This document shows positions 31,261-45,480 of a DNA stretch of 64,000 nucleotides, piece after piece (the stretch's first letter is position 1; every line of letters begins with the position of its first letter). Both the position numbers and the translations under genes were made by a program. The notes beneath the pieces were generated by a model that was not told where the DNA came from, searched no databases, and saw nothing but the letters and a program-made list of their open reading frames with translations. Origin of the DNA: Elmis aenea (taxonomy: Eukaryota; Arthropoda; Insecta; Coleoptera; Elmidae); NCBI GenBank assembly GCA_947652605.1, contig CANTFG010000073.1, positions 124,001 through 188,000 of the forward strand, in the 5' to 3' direction.

Positions 31261-34200
31261 AACTCTATAACATACTAAAATTTGAACAAAATCGTATGAG
31301 CCGTTTTCGAGAAAAAAATTCAAAATTTTTAAAATTTTTACTTTTTTGAATAACTTTGTAAATTAAATTTCAAACTAGTTGAAACAAACGGCATAATACT
31401 AAGAAAATTAAACTCTATAACATGCTAAAAATTGAACAAAATGTAACGAGCCGTTTTCGAAAAAAAATTTCAATAATTTTAAAATTTTTAATTTTTTGAA
31501 TAACTTTGTAAATTAAATTTCAAACTAGTTGAAACAAACGGCATTATACTAAGAAAATTAAACTCTATAACATGCTAAAATTTGAACAAAATGTAACGAG
31601 CCGTTTTCGAAAAAAAATTTCAAAATTTTGATAAATTTTAATTTTTCGAATAACTTTGTAAATTAAATTTCAAACTAGTTGAAACAAACGGCAATATACT
31701 AAGAAAATAAAACTCTATAACATACTAAAATTTGAACAAAATCGTATGAGCCGTTTTCGAGAAAAAAATTCAAAATTTTTAAAATTTTTACTTTTTTGAA
31801 TAACTTTGTAAATTAAATTTCAAACTAGTTGAAACAAACAAAATGTAACGAGCCGTTTTCGAAAAAAAATTTCAAAAATTTTAAAATTTTTAATTTTTTG
31901 AATAACTTTGTAAATTAAATTTCAAACTAGTTGAAACAAACGGCATTATACTAAGAAAATAAAACTCTATAACATACTAAAATTTGAACAAAATCGTATG
32001 AGCCGTTTTCGAGAAAAAAATTCAAAATTTTTAAAATTTTTACTTTTTTGAATAACTTTGTAAATTAAATTTCAAACTAGTTGAAACAAACGGCATAATA
32101 CTAAGAAAATTAAACTCTATAACATGCTAAAAATTGAACAAAATGTAACGAGCCGTTTTCGAAAAAAAATTTCAATAATTTTAAAATTTTTAATTTTTTG
32201 AATAACTTTGTAAATTAAATTTCAAACTAGTTGAAACAAACGGCATTATACTAAGAAAATTAAACTCTATAACATGCTAAAATTTGAACAAAATGTAACG
32301 AGCCGTTTTCGAAAAAAAATTTCAAAATTTTGATAAATTTTAATTTTTCGAATAACTTTGTAAATTAAATTTCAAACTAGTTGAAACAAACGGCAATATA
32401 CTAAGAAAATAAAACTCTATAACATACTAAAATTTGAACAAAATCGTATGAGCCGTTTTCGAGAAAAAAATTCAAAATTTTTAAAATTTTTACTTTTTTG
32501 AATAACTTTGTAAATTAAATTTCAAACTAGTTGAAACAAACGGCATAATACTAAGAAAATTAAACTCTATAACATGCTAAAATTTGAACAAAATGTAACG
32601 AGCCGTTTTCGAAAAAAAATTTCAAAAATTTTAAAATTTTTAATTTTTTGAATAACTTTGTAAATTAAATTTCAAACTAGTTGAAACAAACGGCATTATA
32701 CTAAGAAAATTAAACTCTATAACATGCTAAAATTTGAACAAAATGTAACGAGCCGTTTTCGAAAAAAAATTTCAAAATTTTCAAACTTTTTAATTTTTTA
32801 AATAACTTTGTAAATATAAATTTCAAACTAGTCGAAACAAACGGCAATATACTAAGAAAATTAAACTCTATAACATGCTAAAATTTGAACAAAATGTAAT
32901 TTTGATAATTTTTAATTTTTCGAATAACTTTGTAAATTAAATTTCAAACTAGTTGAAACAAACGGCAATATACTAAGAAAATAAAACTCTATAACATACT
33001 AAAATTTGAACAAAATCGTATGAGCCGTTTTCGAGAAAAAAATTCAAAATTTTTAAAATTTTTACTTTTTTGAATAACTTTGTAAATTAAATTTCAAACT
33101 AGTTGAAACAAACGGCATAATACTAAGAAAATTAAACTCTATAACATGCTAAAATTTGAACAAAATGTAACGAGCCGTTTTCGAAAAAAAATTTCAAAAA
33201 TTTTAAAATTTTTAATTTTTTGAATAACTTTGTAAATTAAATTTCAAACTAGTTGAAACAAACGGCATTATACTAAGAAAATTAAACTCTATAACATGCT
33301 AAAATTTGAACAAAATGTAACGAGCCGTTTTCAAAAAAAAATTTCAAAATTTTGATAATTTTTAATTTTTCGAATAACTTTGTAAATTAAATTTCAAACT
33401 AGTTGAAACAAACGGCATTATACTAAGAAAATAAAACTCTATAACATACTAAAATTTGAACAAAATCGTATGAGCCGTTTTCGAGAAAAAAATTCAAAAT
33501 TTTTAAAATTTTTACTTTTTTGAATAACTTTGTAAATTAAATTTCAAACTAGTTGAAACAAACGGCATTATACTAAGAAAATTAAACTCTATAACATGCT
33601 AAAATTTGAACAAAATGTAACGAGCCGTTTTCGAAAAAAAATTCAAAATTTTTAAATTTTTACTTTATTGAATAACTTTGTAAATTAAATTTCAAACTAG
33701 TTGAAACAAACGGCATAATACTAAGAAAATTAAACTCTATAACATGCTAAAATTTAAACAAAATCGTATGAGCCGTTTTCGAGAAAAAAATTCAAAATTT
33801 TTAAAATTTTTACTTTTTCGAATAACTTTGTAAATTAAATTTCAAACTAGTTGAAACAAACGGCAATATACTAAGAAAATAAAACTCTATAACATACTAA
33901 AATTTGAACAAAATCGTATGAGCCGTTTTCGAGATAAAAATTCAAAATTTTTAAAATTTTTACTTTTTTGAATAACTTTGTAAATTAAATTTCAAACTAG
34001 TTGAAACAAACGGCATAATACTAAGAAAATTAAACTCTATAACATGCTAAAATTTGAACAAAATGTAACGAGCCGTTTTCGAAAAAAAATTTCAAAAATT
34101 TTAAAATTTTTAATTTTTTGAATAACTTTGTAAATTAAATTTCAAACTAGTTGAAACAAACGGCATTATACTAAGAAAATTAAACTCTATAACATGCTAA

Positions 34201-37200
34201 AATTTGAACAAAATGTAACGAGCCGTTTTCGAAAAAAAATTTCAAAATTTTCAAACTTTTTAATTTTTTAAATAACTTTGTAAATATAAATTTCAAACTA
34301 GTTGAAACAAACAGCAATATACTAAGAAAATTAAACTCTATAACATGCTAAAATTTGAACAAAATGTAACGAGCCGTTTTCGAAAAAAAATTTCAAAATT
34401 TTGATAATTTTTAATTTTTCGAATAACTTTGTAAATTAAATTTCAAACTAGTTGAAACAAACGGCATTATACTAAGAAAATAAAACTCTATAACATACTA
34501 AAATTTGAACAAAATCGTATAAGCCGTTTTCGAGAAAAAAATTCAAAATTTTTAAAATTTTTACTTTTTTGAATAACTTTGTAAATTAAATTTCAAACTA
34601 GTTGAAACAAACGGCATTATACTAAGAAAATTAAACTCTATAACATGCTAAAATTTGAACAAAATGTAACAAGCCGTTTTCGAAAAAAAAATTAAAATTT
34701 TTAAAATTTTTACTTTTTTGAATAACTTTGTAAATTAAATTTCAAACTAGTTGAAACAAACGGCATAATACTAAGAAAATTAAACTCTATAACATGCTAA
34801 AATTTGAACAAAATGTAACGAGCCGTTTTCGAAAAAAAATTTCAAAAATTTTAAAATTTTTAATTTTTTGAATAACTTTGTAAATTAAATTTCAAACTAG
34901 TTGAAACAAACGGCATTATACTAAGAAAATTAAACTCTATAACATGCTAAAATTTGAACAAAATGTAACGAGCCGTTTTCGAAAAAAAATTTCAAAATTT
35001 TCAAACTTTTTAATTTTTTAAATAACTTTGTAAATATAAATTTCAAACTAGTCGAAACAAACGGCAATATACTAAGAAAATTAAACTCTATAACATGCTA
35101 AAATTTGAACAAAATGTAACGAGCCGTTTTCGAAAAAAAATTTCAAAATTTTGATAATTTTTAATTTTTCGAATAACTTTGTAAATTAAATTTCAAACTA
35201 GTTGAAACAAACGGCAATATACTAAGAAAATAAAACTCTATAACATACTAAAATTTGAACAAAATCGTATGAGCCGTTTTCGAGAAAAAAATTCAAAATT
35301 TTTAAAATTTTTACTTTTTTGAATAACTTTGTAAATTAAATTTCAAACTAGTTGAAACAAACGGCATAATACTAAGAAAATTAAACTCTATAACATGCTA
35401 AAATTTGAACAAAATGTAACGAGCCGTTTTCGAAAAAAAATTTCAAAAATTTTAAAATTTTTAATTTTTTGAATAACTTTGTAAATTAAATTTCAAACTA
35501 GTTGAAACAAACGGCATTATACTAAGAAATATAAACTCTATAACATACTAAAATTTGAACAAAATCGTATGAGCCGTTTTCGAGAAAAAAATTCAAAATT
35601 TTTAAAATTTTTACTTTTTTGAATAACTTTGTAAATTAAATTTCAAACTAGTTGAAACAAACGGCATAATACTAAGAAAATTAAACTCTATAACATGCTA
35701 AAAATTGAACAAAATGTAACGAGCCGTTTTCGAAAAAAAATTTCAATAATTTTAAAATTTTTAATTTTTTGAATAACTTTGTAAATTAAATTTCAAACTA
35801 GTTGAAACAAACGGCATTATACTAAGAAAATTAAACTCTATAACATGCTAAAATTTGAACAAAATGTAACGAGCCGTTTTCGAAAAAAAATTTCAAAATT
35901 TTGATAAATTTTAATTTTTCGAATAACTTTGTAAATTAAATTTCAAACTAGTTGAAACAAACGGCAATATACTAAGAAAATAAAACTCTATAACATACTA
36001 AAATTTGAACAAAATCGTATGAGCCGTTTTCGAGAAAAAAATTCAAAATTTTTAAAATTTTTACTTTTTTGAATAACTTTGTAAATTAAATTTCAAACTA
36101 GTTGAAACAAACAAAATGTAACGAGCCGTTTTCGAAAAAAAATTTCAAAAATTTTAAAATTTTTAATTTTTTGAATAACTTTGTAAATTAAATTTCAAAC
36201 TAGTTGAAACAAACGGCATTATACTAAGAAAATAAAACTCTATAACATACTAAAATTTGAACAAAATCGTATGAGCCGTTTTCGAGAAAAAAATTCAAAA
36301 TTTTTAAAATTTTTACTTTTTTGAATAACTTTGTAAATTAAATTTCAAACTAGTTGAAACAAACGGCATAATACTAAGAAAATTAAACTCTATAACATGC
36401 TAAAAATTGAACAAAATGTAACGAGCCGTTTTCGAAAAAAAATTTCAATAATTTTAAAATTTTTAATTTTTTGAATAACTTTGTAAATTAAATTTCAAAC
36501 TAGTTGAAACAAACGGCATTATACTAAGAAAATTAAACTCTATAACATGCTAAAATTTGAACAAAATGTAACGAGCCGTTTTCGAAAAAAAATTTCAAAA
36601 TTTTGATAAATTTTAATTTTTCGAATAACTTTGTAAATTAAATTTCAAACTAGTTGAAACAAACGGCAATATACTAAGAAAATAAAACTCTATAACATAC
36701 TAAAATTTGAACAAAATCGTATGAGCCGTTTTCGAGAAAAAAATTCAAAATTTTTAAAATTTTTACTTTTTTGAATAACTTTGTAAATTAAATTTCAAAC
36801 TAGTTGAAACAAACGGCATAATACTAAGAAAATTAAACTCTATAACATGCTAAAATTTGAACAAAATGTAACGAGCCGTTTTCGAAAAAAAATTTCAAAA
36901 ATTTTAAAATTTTTAATTTTTTGAATAACTTTGTAAATTAAATTTCAAACTAGTTGAAACAAACGGCATTATACTAAGAAAATTAAACTCTATAACATGC
37001 TAAAATTTGAACAAAATGTAACGAGCCGTTTTCGAAAAAAAATTTCAAAATTTTCAAACTTTTTAATTTTTTAAATAACTTTGTAAATATAAATTTCAAA
37101 CTAGTCGAAACAAACGGCAATATACTAAGAAAATTAAACTCTATAACATGCTAAAATTTGAACAAAATGTAATTTTGATAATTTTTAATTTTTCGAATAA

Positions 37201-39806
37201 CTTTGTAAATTAAATTTCAAACTAGTTGAAACAAACGGCAATATACTAAGAAAATAAAACTCTATAACATACTAAAATTTGAACAAAATCGTATGAGCCG
37301 TTTTCGAGAAAAAAATTCAAAATTTTTAAAATTTTTACTTTTTTGAATAACTTTGTAAATTAAATTTCAAACTAGTTGAAACAAACGGCATAATACTAAG
37401 AAAATTAAACTCTATAACATGCTAAAATTTGAACAAAATGTAACGAGCCGTTTTCGAAAAAAAATTTCAAAAATTTTAAAATTTTTAATTTTTTGAATAA
37501 CTTTGTAAATTAAATTTCAAACTAGTTGAAACAAACGGCATTATACTAAGAAAATTAAACTCTATAACATGCTAAAATTTGAACAAAATGTAACGAGCCG
37601 TTTTCAAAAAAAAATTTCAAAATTTTGATAATTTTTAATTTTTCGAATAACTTTGTAAATTAAATTTCAAACTAGTTGAAACAAACGGCATTATACTAAG
37701 AAAATAAAACTCTATAACATACTAAAATTTGAACAAAATCGTATGAGCCGTTTTCGAGAAAAAAATTCAAAATTTTTAAAATTTTTACTTTTTTGAATAA
37801 CTTTGTAAATTAAATTTCAAACTAGTTGAAACAAACGGCATTATACTAAGAAAATTAAACTCTATAACATGCTAAAATTTGAACAAAATGTAACGAGCCG
37901 TTTTCGAAAAAAAATTCAAAATTTTTAAATTTTTACTTTATTGAATAACTTTGTAAATTAAATTTCAAACTAGTTGAAACAAACGGCATAATACTAAGAA
38001 AATTAAACTCTATAACATGCTAAAATTTAAACAAAATCGTATGAGCCGTTTTCGAGAAAAAAATTCAAAATTTTTAAAATTTTTACTTTTTCGAATAACT
38101 TTGTAAATTAAATTTCAAACTAGTTGAAACAAACGGCAATATACTAAGAAAATAAAACTCTATAACATACTAAAATTTGAACAAAATCGTATGAGCCGTT
38201 TTCGAGATAAAAATTCAAAATTTTTAAAATTTTTACTTTTTTGAATAACTTTGTAAATTAAATTTCAAACTAGTTGAAACAAACGGCATAATACTAAGAA
38301 AATTAAACTCTATAACATGCTAAAATTTGAACAAAATGTAACGAGCCGTTTTCGAAAAAAAATTTCAAAAATTTTAAAATTTTTAATTTTTTGAATAACT
38401 TTGTAAATTAAATTTCAAACTAGTTGAAACAAACGGCATTATACTAAGAAAATTAAACTCTATAACATGCTAAAATTTGAACAAAATGTAACGAGCCGTT
38501 TTCGAAAAAAAATTTCAAAATTTTCAAACTTTTTAATTTTTTAAATAACTTTGTAAATATAAATTTCAAACTAGTTGAAACAAACAGCAATATACTAAGA
38601 AAATTAAACTCTATAACATGCTAAAATTTGAACAAAATGTAACGAGCCGTTTTCGAAAAAAAATTTCAAAATTTTGATAATTTTTAATTTTTCGAATAAC
38701 TTTGTAAATTAAATTTCAAACTAGTTGAAACAAACGGAATTATACTAAGAAAATAAAACTCTATAACATACTAAAATTTGAACAAAATCGTATAAGCCGT
38801 TTTCGAGAAAAAAATTCAAAATTTTTAAAATTTTTACTTTTTTGAATAACTTTGTAAATTAAATTTCAAACTAGTTGAAACAAACGGCATTATACTAAGA
38901 AAATTAAACTCTATAACATGCTAAAATTTGAACAAAATGTAACAAGCCGTTTTCGAAAAAAAAATTAAAATTTTTAAAATTTTTACTTTTTTGAATAACT
39001 TTGTAAATTAAATTTCAAACTAGTTGAAACAAACGGCATAATACTAAGAAAATTAAACTCTATAACATGCTAAAATTTGAACAAAATGTAACGAGCCGTT
39101 TTCGAAAAAAAATTTCAAAAATTTTAAAATTTTTAATTTTTTGAATAACTTTGTAAATTAAATTTCAAACTAGTTGAAACAAACGGCATTATACTAAGAA
39201 AATTAAACTCTATAACATGCTAAAATTTGAACAAAATGTAACGAGCCGTTTTCGAAAAAAAATTTCAAAATTTTCAAACTTTTTAATTTTTTAAATAACT
39301 TTGTAAATATAAATTTCAAACTAGTCGAAACAAACGGCAATATACTAAGAAAATTAAACTCTATAACATGCTAAAATTTGAACAAAATGTAACGAGCCGT
39401 TTTCGAAAAAAAATTTCAAAATTTTGATAATTTTTAATTTTTCGAATAACTTTGTAAATTAAATTTCAAACTAGTTGAAACAAACGGCAATATACTAAGA
39501 AAATAAAACTCTATAACATACTAAAATTTGAACAAAATCGTATGAGCCGTTTTCGAGAAAAAAATTCAAAATTTTTAAAATTTTTACTTTTTTGAATAAC
39601 TTTGTAAATTAAATTTCAAACTAGTTGAAACAAACGGCATAATACTAAGAAAATTAAACTCTATAACATGCTAAAATTTGAACAAAATGTAACGAGCCGT
39701 TTTCGAAAAAAAATTTCAAAAATTTTAAAATTTTTAATTTTTTGAATAACTTTGTAAATTAAATTTCAAACTAGTTGAAACAAACGGCATTATACTAAGA
39801 AAATTA
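31261..39806 (+). repeat. Tandem duplication of a 4273-bp Sat150 block
   Basis: 31261-35533 and 35534-39806 align at a constant offset of 4273. Markers in both are the internal deletion at 31839/36112, the deletion at 32899/37172, TACTTTATTG at 33661/37934 and TAGTCGAAAC at about 35050/39323. The offset equals the block length, so the copies are directly adjacent. I noticed one difference (CGGCATTAT versus CGGAATTAT near 38737). The offset is not a multiple of 150 because of the truncated monomers inside. Confidence 0.9.
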
Positions 39807-40310
39807 AACTCTATAACATGCTAAAATTTGAACAAAATGTAACGAGCCGTTTTCAAAAAAAAATTTCAAAATTTTGATAATTTTTAATTTTTCGAATAAC
39901 TTTGTAAATTAAATTTCAAACTAGTTGAAACAAACGGCATTATACTAAGAAAATAAAACTCTATAACATACTAAAATTTGAACAAAATCGTATGAGCCGT
40001 TTTCGAGAAAAAAATTCAAAATTTTTAAAATTTTTACTTTTTTGAATAACTTTGTAAATTAAATTTCAAACTAGTTGAAACAAACGGCATTATACTAAGA
40101 AAATTAAACTCTATAACATGCTAAAATTTGAACAAAATGTAACGAGCCGTTTTCGAAAAAAAATTCAAAATTTTTAAATTTTTACTTTATTGAATAACTT
40201 TGTAAATTAAATTTCAAACTAGTTGAAACAAACGGCATAATACTAAGAAAATTAAACTCTATAACATGCTAAAATTTAAACAAAATCGTATGAGCCGTTT
40301 TCGAGAAAAA
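39807..40310 (+). repeat. Sat150 segment repeated at 2249-bp offset
   Basis: From before 39660 to about 40310 the sequence matches 37408-38060, including the TTTTCAAAAAAAAATTTC variant and TACTTTATTG (37934 and 40183). It makes a partial third copy of part of the 4273-bp block. After 40310 the match is lost (TTTGATAATT replaces TTTTAAAATT). Confidence 0.75.
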
Positions 40311-41280
40311 AATTCAAAATTTTGATAATTTTTAATTTTTCGAATAACTTTGTAAATTAAATTTCAAACTAGTTGAAACAAACGGCAATATACTAAGAAA
40401 ATAAAACTCTATAACATACTAAAATTTGAACAAAATCGTATGAGCCGTTTTCGAGAAAAAAATTCAAAATTTTTAAAATTTTTACTTTTTTGAATAACTT
40501 TGTAAATTAAATTTCAAACTAGTTAAAACAAACGGCATTATACTAAGAAAATTAAACTCTATAACATGCTAAAATTTGAACAACATGTAACGAGCCGTTT
40601 TCGAAAAAAAATTTCAAAATTTTGATAATTTTTAATTTTTCGAATAACTTTGTAAATTAAATTTCAAACTAGTTGAAACAAACGGCAATATACTAAGAAA
40701 ATAAAACTCTATAACATACTAAAATTTGAACAAAATCGTATGAGCCGTTTTCGAGAAAAAAATTCAAAATTTTTAAAATTTTTACTTTTTTGAATAACTT
40801 TGTAAATTAAATTTCAAACTAGTTGAAACAAACGGCATAATACTAAGAAAATTAAACTCTATAACATGCTAAAATTTGAACAAAATGTAACGAGCCGTTT
40901 TCGAAAAAAAATTTCAAAAATTTTAAAATTTTTAATTTTTTGAATAACTTTGTAAATTAAATTTCAAACTAGTTGAAACAAACGGCATTATACTAAGAAA
41001 ATTAAACTCTATAACATGCTAAAATTTGAACAAAATGTAACGAGCCGTTTTCGAAAAAAAATTTCAAAATTTTGATAATTTTTAATTTTTCGAATAACTT
41101 TGTAAATTAAATTTCAAACTAGTTAAAACAAACGGCATTATACTAAAAAAATTGAACTCTATAACATGGCAAAATTTAAACAAAATGTAACGAGCCGTTT
41201 TCGAAAAAAATTTTCAAAATTTTTAATTTTTTGAATAACTTTGTAAATTAAATTTCAAACTAGTTGAAACAAACGGCATT

Positions 41281-44200
41281 ATACTAAAAAAATTAAACTC
41301 TATAACATGCTAAAATTTGAACAAAATGTAACGAGCCGTTTTCGAAAAAAAATTTCAAAATTTTCAAAATTTTTAATTTTTTAAATAACTTTGTAAATTA
41401 AATTTCAAACTAGTTGAAACAAACGGCATTATACTAAGAAAATTAAACTCTATAACATGCTAAAATTTGAACAAAATGTAACGAGCCGTTTTCGAAAAAA
41501 AATTTCAAAATTTTGATAATTTTTAATTTTTCGAATAACTTTGTAAATTAAATTTCAAACTAGTTGAAACAAACGGCATTATACTAAGAAAATAAAACTC
41601 TATGACATACTAAAATTCGAACAAAATCGTATGAGCCGTTTTCGAGAAAAAAATTCAAAATTTTTAAAATTTTTACTTTTTTGAATAACTTTGTAAATTA
41701 AATTTTAAACTAGTTGAAACAAACGGCATAATACTAAGAAAATTAAACTCTATAACATGCTAAAATTTGAACAAAATGTAACGAGCCGTTTTCGAAAAAA
41801 AAATTTCAAAATTTTTAAAATTTTTAATTTTTTGAATAACTTTGTAAATTAAATTTCAAACTAGTTGAAACAAACGGCATTATACTAAGAAAATTAAACT
41901 CTATAACATGCTAAAATTTGAACAAAATGTAACGAGCCGTTTTCGAAAAAAAATTTCAAAATTTTCAAAATTTTTAATTTTTTAAATAACTTTGTAAATT
42001 AAATTTCAAACTAGTTGAAACAAACGGCATTAAACTAAAAAAATTAAACTCTATAACATGGCAAAATTTGAACAAAATGTAACGAGCCGTTTTCGAAAAA
42101 AAATTTCAAAATTTTCAAAATTTTTTCTTTTTTGAATAACTTTGTAAATTAAATTTCAAACTAGTTGAAACAAACGGCATTATACTAAGAAAATAAAACT
42201 CTATAACATACTAAAATTTGAACAAAATCGTATGAGCCGTTTTCGAGAAAAAAATTCAAAATTTTTAAAATTTTTACTTTTTTGAATAACTTTGTAAATT
42301 AAATTTCAAACTAGTTGAAACAAACGGCATAATACTAAGAAAATTAAACTCTATAACATGCTAAAATTTGAACAAAATGTAACGAGCCGTTTTCGAAAAA
42401 AAATTTCAAAAATTTTAAAATTTTTAATTTTTTGAATAACTTTGTAAATTAAATTTCAAACTAGTTGAAACAAACGGCATTATACTAAGAAAATTAAACT
42501 CTATAACATGCTAAAATTTGAACAACATGTAACGAGCCGTTTTCGAAAAAAAATTTCAAAATTTTGATAATTTTTAATTTTTCGAATAACTTTGTAAATT
42601 AAATTTCAAACTAGTTGAAACAAACGGCAATATACTAAGAAAATAAAACTCTATAACATACTAAAATTTGAACAAAATCGTATGAGCCGTTTTCGAGAAA
42701 AAAATTCAAAATTTTTAAAATTTTTACTTTTTTGAATAACTTTGTAAATTAAATTTCAAACTAGTTGAAACAAACGGCATTATACTAAGAAAATTAAACT
42801 CTATAACATGCTAAAATTTGAACAAAATGTAACGAGCCGTTTTCGAAAAAAATTTCAAAATTTTGATAATTTTTAATTTTTCGAATAACTTTGTAAATTA
42901 AATTTCAAACTAGTTGAAACAAACGGCATTATACTAAGAAAATAAAACTCTATAACATACTAAAATTTGAACAAAATCGTATGAGCCGTTTTCGAGAAAA
43001 AAATTCAAAATTTTTAAAATTTTTACTTTTTTGAATAACTTTGTAAATTAAATTTCAAACTAGTTGAAACAAACGGCATAATACTAAGAAAATTAAACTC
43101 TATAACATGCTAAAATTTGAACAAAATGTAACGAGCCGTTTTCGAAAAAAAATTTCAAAAATTTTAAAATTTTTAATTTTTTGAATAACTTTGTAAATTA
43201 AATTTCAAACTAGTTGAAACAAACGGCATTATACTAAGAAAATTAAACTCTATAACATGCTAAAATTTGAACAAAATGTAACGAGCCGTTTTCGAAAAAA
43301 AATTTCAAAATTTTGATAATTTTTAATTTTTCGAATAACTTTGTAAATTAAATTTCAAACTAGTTGAAACAAACGGCATTATACTAAAAAAATTAAACTC
43401 TATAACATGCTAAAATTTGAACAAAATGTAACGAGCCGTTTTCGAAAAAAAATTTCAAAATTTTCAAAATTTTTAATTTTTTAAATAACTTTGTAAATTA
43501 AATTTCAAACTAGTTGAAACAAACGGCATTATACTAAAAAAATTAAACTCTATAACATGCTAAAATTTGAACAAAATGTAACGAGCCGTTTTCGAAAAAA
43601 AATTTCAAAATTTTGATAATTTTTAATTTTTCGAATAACTTTGTAAATTAAATTTCAAACTAGTTGAAACAAACGGCATTATACTAAGAAAATAAAACTC
43701 TATGACATACTAAAATTCGAACAAAATCGTATGAGCCGTTTTCGAGAAAAAAATTCAAAATTTTTAAAATTTTTACTTTTTTGAATAACTTTGTAAATTA
43801 AATTTTAAACTAGTTGAAACAAACGGCATAATACTAAGAAAATTAAACTCTATAACATGCTAAAATTTGAACAAAATGTAACGAGCCGTTTTCGAAAAAA
43901 AAATTTCAAAATTTTTAAAATTTTTAATTTTTTGAATAACTTTGTAAATTAAATTTCAAACTAGTTGAAACAAACGGCATTATACTAAGAAAATTAAACT
44001 CTATAACATGCTAAAATTTGAACAAAATGTAACGAGCCGTTTTCGAAAAAAAATTTCAAAATTTTCAAAATTTTTAATTTTTTAAATAACTTTGTAAATT
44101 AAATTTCAAACTAGTTGAAACAAACGGCATTAAACTAAAAAAATTAAACTCTATAACATGGCAAAATTTGAACAAAATGTAACGAGCCGTTTTCGAAAAA

Positions 44201-45480
44201 AAATTTCAAAATTTTCAAAATTTTTTCTTTTTTGAATAACTTTGTAAATTAAATTTCAAACTAGTTGAAACAAACGGCATTATACTAAGAAAATAAAACT
44301 CTATAACATACTAAAATTTGAACAAAATCGTATGAGCCGTTTTCGAGAAAAAAATTCAAAATTTTTAAAATTTTTACTTTTTTGAATAACTTTGTAAATT
44401 AAATTTCAAACTAGTTGAAACAAACGGCATAATACTAAGAAAATTAAACTCTATAACATGCTAAAATTTGAACAAAATGTAACGAGCCGTTTTCGAAAAA
44501 AAATTTCAAAAATTTTAAAATTTTTAATTTTTTGAATAACTTTGTAAATTAAATTTCAAACTAGTTGAAACAAACGGCATTATACTAAGAAAATTAAACT
44601 CTATAACATGCTAAAATTTGAACAACATGTAACGAGCCGTTTTCGAAAAAAAATTTCAAAATTTTGATAATTTTTAATTTTTCGAATAACTTTGTAAATT
44701 AAATTTCAAACTAGTTGAAACAAACGGCAATATACTAAGAAAATAAAACTCTATAACATACTAAAATTTGAACAAAATCGTATGAGCCGTTTTCGAGAAA
44801 AAAATTCAAAATTTTTAAAATTTTTACTTTTTTGAATAACTTTGTAAATTAAATTTCAAACTAGTTGAAACAAACGGCATTATACTAAGAAAATTAAACT
44901 CTATAACATGCTAAAATTTGAACAAAATGTAACGAGCCGTTTTCGAAAAAAATTTCAAAATTTTGATAATTTTTAATTTTTCGAATAACTTTGTAAATTA
45001 AATTTCAAACTAGTTGAAACAAACGGCATTATACTAAGAAAATAAAACTCTATAACATACTAAAATTTGAACAAAATCGTATGAGCCGTTTTCGAGAAAA
45101 AAATTCAAAATTTTTAAAATTTTTACTTTTTTGAATAACTTTGTAAATTAAATTTCAAACTAGTTGAAACAAACGGCATAATACTAAGAAAATTAAACTC
45201 TATAACATGCTAAAATTTGAACAAAATGTAACGAGCCGTTTTCGAAAAAAAATTTCAAAAATTTTAAAATTTTTAATTTTTTGAATAACTTTGTAAATTA
45301 AATTTCAAACTAGTTGAAACAAACGGCATTATACTAAGAAAATTAAACTCTATAACATGCTAAAATTTGAACAAAATGTAACGAGCCGTTTTCGAAAAAA
45401 AATTTCAAAATTTTGATAATTTTTAATTTTTCGAATAACTTTGTAAATTAAATTTCAAACTAGTTGAAACAAACGGCAAT
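41281..45480 (+). repeat. Tandem duplication of a 2100-bp (14-monomer) Sat150 block
   Basis: 41281-43380 and 43381-45480 align at exactly 2100 bp. Shared rare marks are CTATGACATACTAAAATTCG (41601/43701), AATTTTAAACTAG (41701/43801) and the CATGGCAAAATTTG class e monomer. One difference is ACTAAGAAAATT near 41441 versus ACTAAAAAAATT near 43541. Confidence 0.87.
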
